Shown here: in pieces, positions 45,423 through 55,048 of the stretch
Layout of the letters: each line of letters opens with the position of its first letter
Position numbering within the stretch: position 1 is the first letter of the stretch
From: Gluconobacter thailandicus F149-1 = NBRC 100600
Lineage (GTDB): Bacteria; Pseudomonadota; Alphaproteobacteria; Acetobacterales; Acetobacteraceae
Reading direction: 5' to 3'
Length of the DNA: 64,000 nucleotides
Assembly: GCF_000964465.1 (NCBI RefSeq)
Contig: NZ_BANH01000002.1
Location: forward strand, 1-64,000
Made by a program: the position numbers and the translations under genes
Notes under the pieces: model-generated
The model's input: the letters and a program-made list of their open reading frames with translations, nothing else
What the model was told of the DNA's origin: nothing
Databases searched by the model: none

Positions 45423-48400
45423 TCAATCCGCGTCTTCCACTTTTCGCACCAGTTTGCACAGAACGGTTGTTACCTTCTTGGCAAAGCCGATCCGGGTTGC
45501 GTTCGTCATTTCCCTGATCACGGCAAGCTTATGATCCGGGCGAATCTTCACCCCCGATTCCTTCTTTCGCGTCGCCCAATCGATCAGCCCAGCGGGATTG
45601 CGGAACCGGTTCTTGCGGAACTGAAGCACCATGCCCTTCGGTCCGGCTTCCAGACGTTCCACCCCGGCTTCACGGCACAGACGCTTGATGAGCACGACGT
45701 CCAGAAGATTACCAACTTCCTGCGGCAATGATCCGAAGCGATCCACCAGCTCGGCACGCATGGCTTCCACTTCCGCCTCCCCATTCAGAGATGCGATTCG
45801 GCGATAAAGCCCAAGACGGACGGGCAGATCAGGGACATAGGTTTCGGGAATAAGGACGGGCAGGCCCAGAATGATATTGGGCGTCCAGCTTTCGTCCTCT
45901 TCGGCCTTACGCCCCCGCTCGCGACGCAGATCCAGAACCGCGTCTTCCAGCATTTGCTGATACAGCTCGATACCGACTTCCTTGATGTGACCGGACTGTT
46001 CATCACCCAGCAGATTGCCAGCACCACGCAGATCCAGGTCATGAGATGCCAGCGTGAACCCAGCCCCCAGCGAATCGAGCGTCTGCATGATTTCCAGACG
46101 CTTCTCGGACGCTGCCGAGAGCGAGTTCGTCTGCGGCCAGGTCAGATACGCATAGCCACGCTGCTTGCCACGCCCCACGCGCCCACGAAGCTGGTAAAGC
46201 TGCCCCAGCCCGAACATATCCGCCCGGTGGATGATGATCGTGTTCACGCTGGGCATATCCAATCCGCTTTCCACAATATTTGTGGAAAGCAGGATGTCAT
46301 ACTTCCCATCCGCGAATTCGGTCATGACACGTTCGAGTTCGGTTGGTGTCAGGCGACCATGGGCCTGAACAACCTTGGCATCCGGCACGATCTCGGCCAG
46401 ACGGTCTGCCATCCGATCCAGATCCGCCAGACGCGGCAGGACACAGAAGACCTGTCCGCCCCGGAAACGCTCACGCTGAATGGCCTCGCGGATCATGACG
46501 CTATCGAACGGTGTGATGAACGTGCGGACAGCCAGGCGGTCCGTCGGTGGCGTGGCAATCAGGCTCATTTCACGCACGCCAGACAGAGAAAGCTGGAGCG
46601 TACGCGGCAATGGCGTGGCGGACAGCGTCAGGACGTGCACGTCTTCACGCAGGGCCTTGAGCTTCTCCTTATGAGCCACACCGAAATGCTGCTCTTCATC
46701 GATAATGAGCAGGCCAAGGCGATTGAACGACACGGTCTTGGCCAGAAGCGCATGTGTGCCGACAACAATATCAAGACGGCCATCGGCCATCTCCTCGCGA
46801 ACCTTCGTCGCTTCCTTGGGTGTCACCATGCGCGACAACTGAGCAATCCGGACTGGCAGTCCTTCGAAACGCGCGACAAAACCCCGGTAATGCTGACGCG
46901 CCAGCAACGTCGTCGGAACGACAACGGCGACTTGCATCCCCGATAGTGCTGCCACGAAGGCCGCACGCAGCGCCACTTCCGTCTTGCCGAAGCCGACGTC
47001 ACCGCAAACAAGACGGTCCATCGGTCGCCCGGAACTCATATCTTCCAGAACATCCGCAATGGCGCGGGACTGATCTTCCGTTTCCACAAACGGGAAACGG
47101 GCACAGAATTCGTCCCACAGGCCTTCAGCAGGTGCCAGCGTCGGTGCTTCACGCATCGCACGAGCCGCGGCCGTCCGGATCAGTTCACCCGCCATAACGC
47201 GGATGCGGGATTTCATCTTGGCCTTACGCGCCTGCCAGGCCGTGCCACCCAGCTTGTCGAGCTGAACACTGGCCTGCTCAGAACCGAATCGGCTTAGAAG
47301 CTCGATATTCTCAACCGGCAGAAGAAGCCGCTGCTCCCCATCGTAGAAAATGGAGAGGTAATCATGGGCTACCAGACCTTCGCGGATGGTCTGCAAGCCC
47401 ACATAGCGCCCGATACCATAGTCCTGATGGACAACCAGATCGCCTTCCGCAATTTCCCCAACTTGGGAAATAAACTGCTCACCACGCTTCTTACGACGGG
47501 GCGGACGGGAAATCCGCTCACCCAGAAGATCCTGTTCGGAGACGAAACACAGCCGATCCGAAACGAAGCCGCGCTCCAGCCCCAGCACCAGCAGTCCAAC
47601 CGTGCCGCGTGGCATACCCGCAGCAGATGGCCAGTCATCATGGCTTTCCGTGGTCAGGCCATGTTCCTGAAGCAGATGGGCAATCCGCTCCCGCGAACCG
47701 CGGCTCCAGGCCGTCACATAGGTTCGTCGGCCAGATTGCGCCCAGTCTTCCACCTGCTTGCCGAACGCCTCGAACACGCCATCACGCGACCCGTCCTTGG
47801 CTCGTGCGAAAAGCGGCCCTGGACGATTGCCCGCATCAATGCCGTCACCAAGGTCTGGTTTTGCAAAAGCGTTGAGCAGCACAGATGGTATGCGGGAGAG
47901 CATCGCGTCCCAGCCATGCCGATCCAGATATAGCCGATGTGGCGGAAGTGCCCGATATGGCATTTCCCCTTCCCGAACGGGCACACGGCGGGCCTCATAA
48001 TGGTCCGCAATCATGTCCAGCCGGGCTTTCAGAATATCCGGTGCATGACTGTCAAAGCTGACGGCTGCATCCGGAAGATAATCCAGAAGCGTTTCCATCT
48101 GATGGCCATCGCCATCGTGGAAAAGCGGCAGATAGTGCTCCAGACCCGGATAGCGGCGACCGTCAGAAACGTTCTCGTAAATCGTATCCGACGCGGCAGT
48201 CGGGCCGAACGTGTCACGCCAGCCTGTCCGGAAGCGACTGATGCTGTCGGGGCCCAGCGAGAATTCGGAAACGGGACGCAGTTCGAACCGGGCCAGCTTT
48301 TCAGTTGAACGCTGCGTCCCGACGTCAAAAGCACGAATATTTTCGACTTCATCGCCAAACAGATCGAGACGGATCGGGTCCGGCGCACCCGACGGGAACA

Positions 48401-48923
48401 GATCGAAAATTCCGCCACGGGTTGCAAATTCACCGGCTTCCATGACGGTATCGGTCCGGGTGTAGCCATTGGCGACCAGGACCTCGATGAGCATGGACTG
48501 GTCCAGCATTTCGCCAGTTGCGACGCTGATGGACTGCCCTTTGAACGCCGAGCGAGGCGGAACGCGTTGCAAAAGGCTGTGGACGGTCGTCAGAACAATC
48601 CGGCGCGCCTTGCTCGGTTCCAGCAGGCGGCAGAGCGTTCCGACACGCTCCGCTACAATCACGGAATTTGGAGAGACACGGTCATAAGGCAGACAGTCCC
48701 AGGCAGGCAGCCGCAGCACTTCGACCTCGGGCATCAGATAGGCCAACATGTCCGCCAGCGAAGCCACAGCGGCATCGTCCCGGGCAACGTGTAAAAGCGA
48801 TCCGTCATGTTCAGACAATCGCTGGCGTAGCAGAAGAGCTACACTGCCATCTGGTACGCCCCAGACGGTTGGACCAAAGGATGCGAGGGGCATTTCACGG
48901 ATCATGGTTTCGTTTTGTTCCAT
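45423..48923 (-). CDS. mfd: Transcription-repair coupling factor
   Basis: Mfd removes stalled RNA polymerase and recruits UvrA. In order along 1,166 residues: a UvrB-like N-terminal part, the CarD-like RNA-polymerase-interacting domain (GDLVVHQDYGIGRYVGL), the helicase with Walker A GDVGFGKTEVA and DEEQHFGV, the QLRGRVGRGKQRGYAYL motif VI and TRG region, and the C-terminal autoinhibitory domain. It is divergent from recG across a 70-bp gap. Confidence 0.98.
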   Translation of the reverse strand: MEQNETMIREMPLASFGPTVWGVPDGSVALLLRQRLSEHDGSLLHVARDDAAVASLADMLAYLMPEVEVLRLPAWDCLPYDRVSPNSVIVAERVGTLCRLLEPSKARRIVLTTVHSLLQRVPPRSAFKGQSISVATGEMLDQSMLIEVLVANGYTRTDTVMEAGEFATRGGIFDLFPSGAPDPIRLDLFGDEVENIRAFDVGTQRSTEKLARFELRPVSEFSLGPDSISRFRTGWRDTFGPTAASDTIYENVSDGRRYPGLEHYLPLFHDGDGHQMETLLDYLPDAAVSFDSHAPDILKARLDMIADHYEARRVPVREGEMPYRALPPHRLYLDRHGWDAMLSRIPSVLLNAFAKPDLGDGIDAGNRPGPLFARAKDGSRDGVFEAFGKQVEDWAQSGRRTYVTAWSRGSRERIAHLLQEHGLTTESHDDWPSAAGMPRGTVGLLVLGLERGFVSDRLCFVSEQDLLGERISRPPRRKKRGEQFISQVGEIAEGDLVVHQDYGIGRYVGLQTIREGLVAHDYLSIFYDGEQRLLLPVENIELLSRFGSEQASVQLDKLGGTAWQARKAKMKSRIRVMAGELIRTAAARAMREAPTLAPAEGLWDEFCARFPFVETEDQSRAIADVLEDMSSGRPMDRLVCGDVGFGKTEVALRAAFVAALSGMQVAVVVPTTLLARQHYRGFVARFEGLPVRIAQLSRMVTPKEATKVREEMADGRLDIVVGTHALLAKTVSFNRLGLLIIDEEQHFGVAHKEKLKALREDVHVLTLSATPLPRTLQLSLSGVREMSLIATPPTDRLAVRTFITPFDSVMIREAIQRERFRGGQVFCVLPRLADLDRMADRLAEIVPDAKVVQAHGRLTPTELERVMTEFADGKYDILLSTNIVESGLDMPSVNTIIIHRADMFGLGQLYQLRGRVGRGKQRGYAYLTWPQTNSLSAASEKRLEIMQTLDSLGAGFTLASHDLDLRGAGNLLGDEQSGHIKEVGIELYQQMLEDAVLDLRRERGRKAEEDESWTPNIILGLPVLIPETYVPDLPVRLGLYRRIASLNGEAEVEAMRAELVDRFGSLPQEVGNLLDVVLIKRLCREAGVERLEAGPKGMVLQFRKNRFRNPAGLIDWATRKKESGVKIRPDHKLAVIREMTNATRIGFAKKVTTVLCKLVRKVEDAD

Positions 48924-48993
48924 CCTGCTCTTGCCCTATACCTGCCGTTTCATAGCCTGACACATCAAGAGGAGCCGGGGAGCGCCCGTTGCA

Positions 48994-51096
48994 ATGCAGT
49001 CCGAACAGCCGTCTCCAGATCTTCTTGCCCCGCTCTTTGCACCCCTGACGTCCCTGCCCGGTATCGGGCCGCGACATGCCAGTCTGCTGGAAAAGATCGC
49101 AGGCGGACGGCGCGTCCTGGACCTGCTGTTTACTCTTCCTGAGCGGATCGTTGATCGTCGTATTCTGCGCACAGTTGCCGCCGGACACAATCTCGCCCCA
49201 GGAGAAATCCTTACAACGCGTGTCCGTGTCGTTTCGATGCGCAAAGCTTCACGCCCCGGTCAGCCCTCCGTCATCCGCACGGAAGACGATACGGGGCGGC
49301 TGGATCTCGTCTTCTTCCAGCAGAAGAACATGCCTGCCCCAACCGTAGGCGCGGAACTGCTTGTGTCCGGCAAGACCAGCCGCTTTCAGAGCGAACTGAC
49401 CATGCCCCAGCCGGATCATGTCACAAGCTGGAGCAAGCGGGACAGCTTCCCCCGACTTGAACCTGTGTGGCCCCTGACGGCTGGCCTGTTTCCCTACACC
49501 GTTCGCAAGGCCATGCGAACCGCCCTTGCCCTCCTGCCCGATTTTCCAGAATGGCAGGACCCGGCTCTTGTTCACAAACGACGGTGGCTGTCCTTTTCAC
49601 AGGCCCTCAGGCTGCTACAGGCGCCGGAAAATATTCCCGCTGATGTGGAATGGGCCCCTGTCCGTGAAAGAGCGTTATCCCGCCTTGCAGCCGACGAACT
49701 TTTGGCTGACCAGCTGTGCTTTGGCCTTGCACGCCTGAAGGCCCGCAGTAGACCCGGTCGAAGCATGCCGGGAACTGGCGATATGCGCGCTGAACTCAGT
49801 CGACGCTTTGGCTACCCACCCACTGATGCCCAGTCGCGTGCCATCACGGAAATCCTGAAAGACATGGCCTCGCCCACGCCCATGATGCGCCTTCTTCAGG
49901 GCGACGTCGGAGCTGGCAAGACATTCGTCGCCATGAATGCCATGCTTCAGGCCGTAGAGTCCGGCGCTCAGGCGGCCATTATGGCCCCAACGGAAATCCT
50001 GGCCCGACAGCATTTTGAAACGTTATCCCGCCTCTGCCCCACGAACTGTGTTTATCTGAGCGGGACCATCAAAGGAGCTGCGCGGCGCGAAACCCTGGCT
50101 GCAATAACAGACGGAACAGCGCGCATCATCATCGGGACACATGCCCTTTTTCAGGACGGTGTCACTTTTTCTGACCTCGGTTTGGCAGTGATTGACGAAC
50201 AGCATCGGTTCGGTGTCGAGCAACGAATGAACCTCAGCGCCAAAGGCGAGGCTACAGATATTCTGGTTATGACCGCCACGCCTATTCCCCGAACACTCCA
50301 GCTAATGGAGTGGGGCGAAATGAGCGTGAGCCGACTGGATTCCAAGCCAGCGGGCCGTCAGCCCATTCGCACAACGCTGCACAGCATGGATGCCATGCCG
50401 GAGATCCTGTCCGCCATCTCTCGCGCAGTAGCAGACGGTGTACAGGTTTTCTGGGTTTGTCCGTTGATTGAAAATAGCGAGACCCAGTCTGCCGCCGCCG
50501 CCGAAGAACGCTGGGCCATGTTGAGTGAGCGCTTTCCCGGTGCCGTCGGGCTGGCGCACGGCAAGCAGGACATCGCCATTCGACAGGCGGCGCTGGAAGC
50601 CTTCCGCACTGGCAAGACACGCATCCTTGTCGCCACGACCGTGATTGAAGTGGGGGTGGATATTCCGAATGCGTCCGTCATGGTTATCGAGCAGGCGGAG
50701 CGCTTTGGTCTGGCACAGCTTCATCAGCTCCGCGGCCGCGTCGGTCGAGGCGCCAAGAAGTCGTTTTGCCTTCTCCTGCATGACGGCATGGCTACACCGA
50801 CCGCCGTCAAACGTTTGACCCTTTTACGGGATACAAACGATGGATTTATGATCGCTGACGAAGATTACCGGATTCGCGGTGGTGGGGATCTTGCGGGAAA
50901 CCGTCAGTCTGGCCTCCCTGGTTTCCGTCTGGCCCAGGGCGCGCGTCTGTCTCTTCTGGTCACTGCAATGCAGCAGGATTCCGAGCGCGAACTGACACGC
51001 AACCCTCATCTCGAAGGGAAACGAGGAGCTTCTCTGCGGACGCTTCTGATACTTTTTGATCGCAATGAACCAGACCGACTTTTGATCTCTGGTTAG
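48994..51096 (+). CDS. recG: ATP-dependent DNA helicase RecG
   Basis: RecG remodels stalled replication forks and Holliday junctions. The N-terminal PGIGPRHASLLEKI and OB-fold wedge, Walker A GDVGAGKTFVAMNA, DEQHRFGVEQR, QLRGRVGRGAKKSFCLLL and the C-terminal GGDLAGNRQSGLPGFRLA are all present in 700 residues. ATG at 48994, with GAGGAG/GGGGAG upstream. Many alphaproteobacteria have sdhE between recG and mfd; here there is none. Confidence 0.98.
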   Translation: MQSEQPSPDLLAPLFAPLTSLPGIGPRHASLLEKIAGGRRVLDLLFTLPERIVDRRILRTVAAGHNLAPGEILTTRVRVVSMRKASRPGQPSVIRTEDDTGRLDLVFFQQKNMPAPTVGAELLVSGKTSRFQSELTMPQPDHVTSWSKRDSFPRLEPVWPLTAGLFPYTVRKAMRTALALLPDFPEWQDPALVHKRRWLSFSQALRLLQAPENIPADVEWAPVRERALSRLAADELLADQLCFGLARLKARSRPGRSMPGTGDMRAELSRRFGYPPTDAQSRAITEILKDMASPTPMMRLLQGDVGAGKTFVAMNAMLQAVESGAQAAIMAPTEILARQHFETLSRLCPTNCVYLSGTIKGAARRETLAAITDGTARIIIGTHALFQDGVTFSDLGLAVIDEQHRFGVEQRMNLSAKGEATDILVMTATPIPRTLQLMEWGEMSVSRLDSKPAGRQPIRTTLHSMDAMPEILSAISRAVADGVQVFWVCPLIENSETQSAAAAEERWAMLSERFPGAVGLAHGKQDIAIRQAALEAFRTGKTRILVATTVIEVGVDIPNASVMVIEQAERFGLAQLHQLRGRVGRGAKKSFCLLLHDGMATPTAVKRLTLLRDTNDGFMIADEDYRIRGGGDLAGNRQSGLPGFRLAQGARLSLLVTAMQQDSERELTRNPHLEGKRGASLRTLLILFDRNEPDRLLISG

Positions 51097-51194
51097 AAGA
51101 TCATTAAAGAAAAATATGTAATCCAGACAGCGAGATGAGGAACTTTTGTTCTCTGTGATGGTTACCACCGCTTAGAGGGATTAGGCACCAAAGT

Positions 51195-52871
51195 ATGATT
51201 TCAACTGGCACAAATCAGCATGTAAACTCTCTTTTAAAAGAAAACGTGCCTGCCAGTTATCGGCCTGCCCTCAGACTGGCTTGTACCCTGAGCAATTCTC
51301 CCTCAGCAGCTGTGCTAACTATTTCCGCCAGTAACGAAACGCCCACCGAAATTGCACAGTGGGGGCCTGTCTTCTCGGCCCATATTGGAAATTTTCCATT
51401 TTCCGAGCTGATGCGGTCCTCTTCCGCTACAAACTTTAGAACAGAAGACGGCCACACTATCTGCGGCGTGGTCATTGCCCAGCCTGCTCAACATCAACGA
51501 GCCTCCACTACATGTCTACTCGTTTTCGCTCCCAGCGGGACGGAGCTAAATCCTGACATCAATGCAGTCCTTGAGGACATCGCTGCGCTGACACGCGATC
51601 CGGTCGGCAATCCAATGGCGGTGATGCCCAACCGACTGCAGAGTATGGAAGCTATTCAGTCTCACATTGATCGGACCAAAGGCCTTACCAAGCGTGCGAG
51701 CTTCGGACTGATCCGGTTCAACCTCGATCATCTGTCTTTCATTAACGAGAGATACGGCTGGGATACTGCGGACCTGATGCTTGAAGAGATTATCAGACGC
51801 ATCGAAAAGCTTCTGCCACAAGAAAGCTTCTTCGGAAGTATGGGGGGAGGAAATTTCGCCGTTCTGACCCCACCGGGTCACACGCTGGTCACAACACGCA
51901 GCTTGATGACCTCAATCCTGCGCATATCTGATACGCCCATCTCTCTTGCTTCAACGTCGTTTCCATTTTCCCTGTCCGTAGGCTGGAGCATGTTCCCTGA
52001 AGACGGGAAATCCGTTGAGGAACTTCTGACCGCGGCAAAGGCGGCTCTGGCAGAGGCTCAGCGAGCAGGGGGAGGCCACGAGAGACGCGCTTCCTCAGAG
52101 ACGACCAGACTACACATCCTGTCCTCCAGCCTTGAGCAGGATCTTGCATTGGCTGCAGAGCAGGATGCTCTCTTTCTGAAATGGATGCCGATTGTTGATA
52201 CCGCGTCGCAGAGAGTCGTTGCTCACGAAGCTTTACTGAGGTGGAACAGACCGAATCACGGAGAGGTTTCCCCAGAACTTTTCATCCGATGCGCTGAAGA
52301 AGCCGGAATGGTCGAAGTACTTGATACGTGGAGCCTTCGTCACGCATGCAAGGCCGCCGCGAAGTGGGAACCTCCTTACCGGGTCTGTGTGAATATTTCT
52401 CCGGTGTGGCTTGCAAGTGAAAGGCTTTCGAAGCTCATCGCAGAGATCCTCCAGGAGACCGGCCTCTCCCCTGATCGCCTGCAGATCGAAATGTCAGAAT
52501 CCCGGTTCTTCGGGCCGGAAGATATTACATTCCGCGAGCTTGCCCGCGTCCGTGCGTTGGGCGTGAGGCTTGCTCTGGATGACTTCGGATCGGGACATTC
52601 TTCGCTGGAACGTCTTCGCTTCTACCCGCTCGACCAAATCAAACTGGATAGGGGCTTTATCAAGGGGCTGGGTGAAAACGATCGTGCCAACGAAGTCATG
52701 TCTGCCGTATTGGCTCTTGCCCGCGCCCTGAACATAACAACCTGTGCAAAAGGCGTAGAAACAGAATACCAGATGGCATTTCTGGATGCGTATGGTTGCG
52801 AGGAAGTACAGGGATACCTGCTGGGTTCACCCGTTCGGGACCAGACACAACCGACGTCTCAGCCGATATAA
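51195..52871 (+). CDS. GGDEF-EAL protein with degenerate catalytic motifs
   Basis: Residues ~1-135 look like a GAF-type sensor, ~165-290 a GGDEF domain and ~310-550 an EAL domain. The GGDEF motif reads GGGNF (217-221) and the first metal Asp is Asn176, so cyclic-di-GMP synthesis is unlikely. The EAL domain keeps EAL (345-347), Asn400, Glu435, DDFG (462-465), Lys483 and Gln539, but the Glu of AEGVE, proposed as the general base in RocR, is Lys519 (AKGVE). Hydrolysis may also be weak or absent. It could be a c-di-GMP receptor or scaffold. AGAGGGA upstream of the ATG. Confidence 0.9.
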   Translation: MISTGTNQHVNSLLKENVPASYRPALRLACTLSNSPSAAVLTISASNETPTEIAQWGPVFSAHIGNFPFSELMRSSSATNFRTEDGHTICGVVIAQPAQHQRASTTCLLVFAPSGTELNPDINAVLEDIAALTRDPVGNPMAVMPNRLQSMEAIQSHIDRTKGLTKRASFGLIRFNLDHLSFINERYGWDTADLMLEEIIRRIEKLLPQESFFGSMGGGNFAVLTPPGHTLVTTRSLMTSILRISDTPISLASTSFPFSLSVGWSMFPEDGKSVEELLTAAKAALAEAQRAGGGHERRASSETTRLHILSSSLEQDLALAAEQDALFLKWMPIVDTASQRVVAHEALLRWNRPNHGEVSPELFIRCAEEAGMVEVLDTWSLRHACKAAAKWEPPYRVCVNISPVWLASERLSKLIAEILQETGLSPDRLQIEMSESRFFGPEDITFRELARVRALGVRLALDDFGSGHSSLERLRFYPLDQIKLDRGFIKGLGENDRANEVMSAVLALARALNITTCAKGVETEYQMAFLDAYGCEEVQGYLLGSPVRDQTQPTSQPI

Positions 52872-52874
52872 AAA

Positions 52875-52900
52875 AAGCCCCGGGATGCCGGGGCTTAAAA
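52875..52900. terminator. Bidirectional rho-independent terminator
   Basis: A perfect 9-bp stem (AAGCCCCGG/CCGGGGCTT) with loop GATG and A-rich tails lies between the convergent GGDEF-EAL and lpxR-like genes. Confidence 0.92.
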
Positions 52901-52915
52901 AACAGTCTGCGGTGA

Positions 52916-53920
52916 TCAGAACTTCACGGAAAGCTTTATCGATCCGTAGTTGAAGAGACCCGCCTTCTGGGTCTTGAACTGGGCAGTCTGCCAGTTCTGG
53001 CTGTAGGATAGGCGCACGCCGTGCCACATAACAGCGACACCCGCGTGAATTTCACCCACATCCCAGACCTTGTCGACATGCGGCGCGTTCGCACGGACGG
53101 TGCTGCCCTGGAGGCTGGAGTCGTATCCAACTGCCTGACCTTCGACACCGCCATAGAAATACCACGCTAGCGGGCGAGTCGCACGGAAAGCATCCGTCCC
53201 GTCCGTTCCTGGGCCGATGGTCGAGTTTCCGAAATCACTGTTCAGACCCTGACCGATACGGAAAGTCGCAGCGGCATCAGCATAGGTCCGATAGTCGCCT
53301 GCAGCGCCAGATACGGCGGGCAGCACATCCATTCCAACGCCGTAGAGACTCACAATCGGTAGACGCCAGATACGACCTGCCTGAATCTGCATAATCGGCT
53401 GGTTGGCAAGCTGATGGCTCCAGCCCTTGTTGGGCGTATCACTGATCAGATTGTGAAAACCGTTCTGAACCTGACGGCCCAGACCGGCTGGTCCCATGAC
53501 GCCAAACTGGATTCCCATGACCGTACGGGAAAGATCCGTGTCGTTAATAAGGTTGACTGTTCCAAGCATCAGCCCTGCGTAGGGACGGTCACCTTGCGGC
53601 GGCTGGGCCATCTGTGTTTGACGCGGCGTGAAGATCAACTGCTGCAGCCCGATGCTGATGCGCTGCTGACCATTGCCCATCAGAAAGTGATTCAGATTCG
53701 CAAAAGGAAGCGGCAGATTGTCAGTACCAGACGTCCAGTTAATGCGCAGACCCGAAGTATAATACTGGTCTGACGTTCCCTTGAGCGTTGAAACTGCGTC
53801 GTTTTCGCCCTGAATGGTCCAGGTGCCGTACGGATCCTGAAGAGGGGTCGCCATGGCGGACGAAGATGCCAGTGCAAGCAGGGCTGTTGCCCCAAGGGAA
53901 AAAGTCAGTCGGGTCTGCAT
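52916..53920 (-). CDS. lpxR: LpxR-like lipid A 3'-O-deacylase
   Basis: The 334-residue protein has a signal peptide (ending ASSSAMATPL) and the outer-membrane-barrel LpxR (DUF2219) signatures: QGENDAVS, DQYYTSGLRINW, GDRPYAGLMLG and the active-site His in GFHNLI with KGWSHQL. It ends in Phe. LpxR removes the 3' acyloxyacyl group of lipid A, changing the outer leaflet. The ATG at 53920 has AGAGG five bases before; a GTG at 53926 is less likely. Activity is inferred from the family. Confidence 0.85.
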   Translation of the reverse strand: MQTRLTFSLGATALLALASSSAMATPLQDPYGTWTIQGENDAVSTLKGTSDQYYTSGLRINWTSGTDNLPLPFANLNHFLMGNGQQRISIGLQQLIFTPRQTQMAQPPQGDRPYAGLMLGTVNLINDTDLSRTVMGIQFGVMGPAGLGRQVQNGFHNLISDTPNKGWSHQLANQPIMQIQAGRIWRLPIVSLYGVGMDVLPAVSGAAGDYRTYADAAATFRIGQGLNSDFGNSTIGPGTDGTDAFRATRPLAWYFYGGVEGQAVGYDSSLQGSTVRANAPHVDKVWDVGEIHAGVAVMWHGVRLSYSQNWQTAQFKTQKAGLFNYGSIKLSVKF

Positions 53921-54197
53921 GGGCACCTCTGTATCTCGCGCACGATCAGGGTCTTGGGGCTTGTATTGCGCCTGTATGTCATTTCCAGACTATGAAGCAA
54001 AGCCTTGTAGTATGCGTGACAATCTTAAAATCCACGCGAGTTCTGCCTTTCCATCACTTTCGTTGTGGCAGTGGGGCAAAAAAGCATGCTAGTGATTCCC
54101 TTAGAGGAAGGCGCTGGCGCTGACCTCACCTTTTTTGAAATACGTCACGGCAGGGAATTGAAGCCCTCCGCGGCGCCCCAGTCTCGGGATTAGACCG

Positions 54198-54902
54198 TTG
54201 AGAAACAACAGAACCGACCGCAGCTTTAACTCACCTCGCCGCGGCGGGTTTGACGGGGACTATTCGTCCCAGCCGTCCTATGGTGACCGTGGTGGCTTCG
54301 GTGGCGGCGGTGGTGGCGGCGGATTCGGCGCACCTCGTCGCGGTGCAGGCAGCAGCTTCGTCACAGCATCCGGCCCAGAAATCAGCTCCCGCGTTAAGTG
54401 GTTCAACACAGAGAAGGGCTTCGGCTTCGTTGAACTGGCTGACGGCTCCGGCGATGTGTTCCTGCACGCCAACGCTCTTGGCAATGCTGGCGTAAGCAGC
54501 GTCAACCCGGGTGCAACCGTCGTTGTTCGCATCGGCCAGGGCCCGAAGGGTCGCCAGGTTGCGGAAGTTCTTTCCGTTGACGAAAGCACGGCTGAAGCAC
54601 CGCGTCCGCGCGCTCAGTTCGGTGCTCCGCAGCAGCCGCGCTTCGGTGCTCCGTCCGCTCGTCCGGGCCGTCCGGCTCCTGACCTGTCCGACGCACAGGA
54701 CATCCGTGGCACCGTGAAGTGGTACAACTCCACAAAGGGCTTCGGCTTCATTACGCCTGATTCCGGCGGCAAGGACATCTTCGTCCACGCTTCTGCTCTC
54801 GAGCGTTCCCAGCTTGCTACCCTCGACGAAGGCCAGACGATCAACGTCAAGGTTGTTCAGGGTCAGAAGGGTCCGGAAGCTGCAGTCATCAGCGCTGACT
54901 GA
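54198..54902 (+). CDS. Cold-shock protein with two CSD domains and Gly-rich N-terminus
   Basis: Two cold-shock domains are obvious: VKWFNTEKGFGFVELADGSG with DVFLHANAL, and VKWYNSTKGFGFITPDSGGK with DIFVHASAL (RNP1 and RNP2 motifs, which bind single-stranded RNA/DNA). A Gly/Arg-rich stretch (about residues 12-50, with eight Gly in a row) precedes them and a Pro/Ala linker joins them. The start is TTG at 54198; it is the only common start before an upstream in-frame stop, and no strong ribosome-binding site is seen. A long 5' region (53927-54197) may regulate it. Confidence 0.88.
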   Translation: MRNNRTDRSFNSPRRGGFDGDYSSQPSYGDRGGFGGGGGGGGFGAPRRGAGSSFVTASGPEISSRVKWFNTEKGFGFVELADGSGDVFLHANALGNAGVSSVNPGATVVVRIGQGPKGRQVAEVLSVDESTAEAPRPRAQFGAPQQPRFGAPSARPGRPAPDLSDAQDIRGTVKWYNSTKGFGFITPDSGGKDIFVHASALERSQLATLDEGQTINVKVVQGQKGPEAAVISAD

Positions 54903-54933
54903 TCCAGCTTCGGCACTTTGCTGAATGAATAGA

Positions 54934-54968
54934 AAAACCGCCGTGGAATAAATCCACAGCGGTTTTTT
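54934..54968. terminator. Rho-independent terminator
   Basis: AAACCGCCGTGGA pairs with TCCACAGCGGTTT (one mismatch, loop ATAAA), followed by a T-run. It ends the cold-shock gene and may also serve smpB from the other side. Confidence 0.85.
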
Positions 54969-55048
54969 TGTGCCTGTATGATCGAGAATGACAGCTGGCG
55001 AAATAAGGCGACCTTCCGCGCCTTTCAGAAAGCTGGCGATTCTACGAT

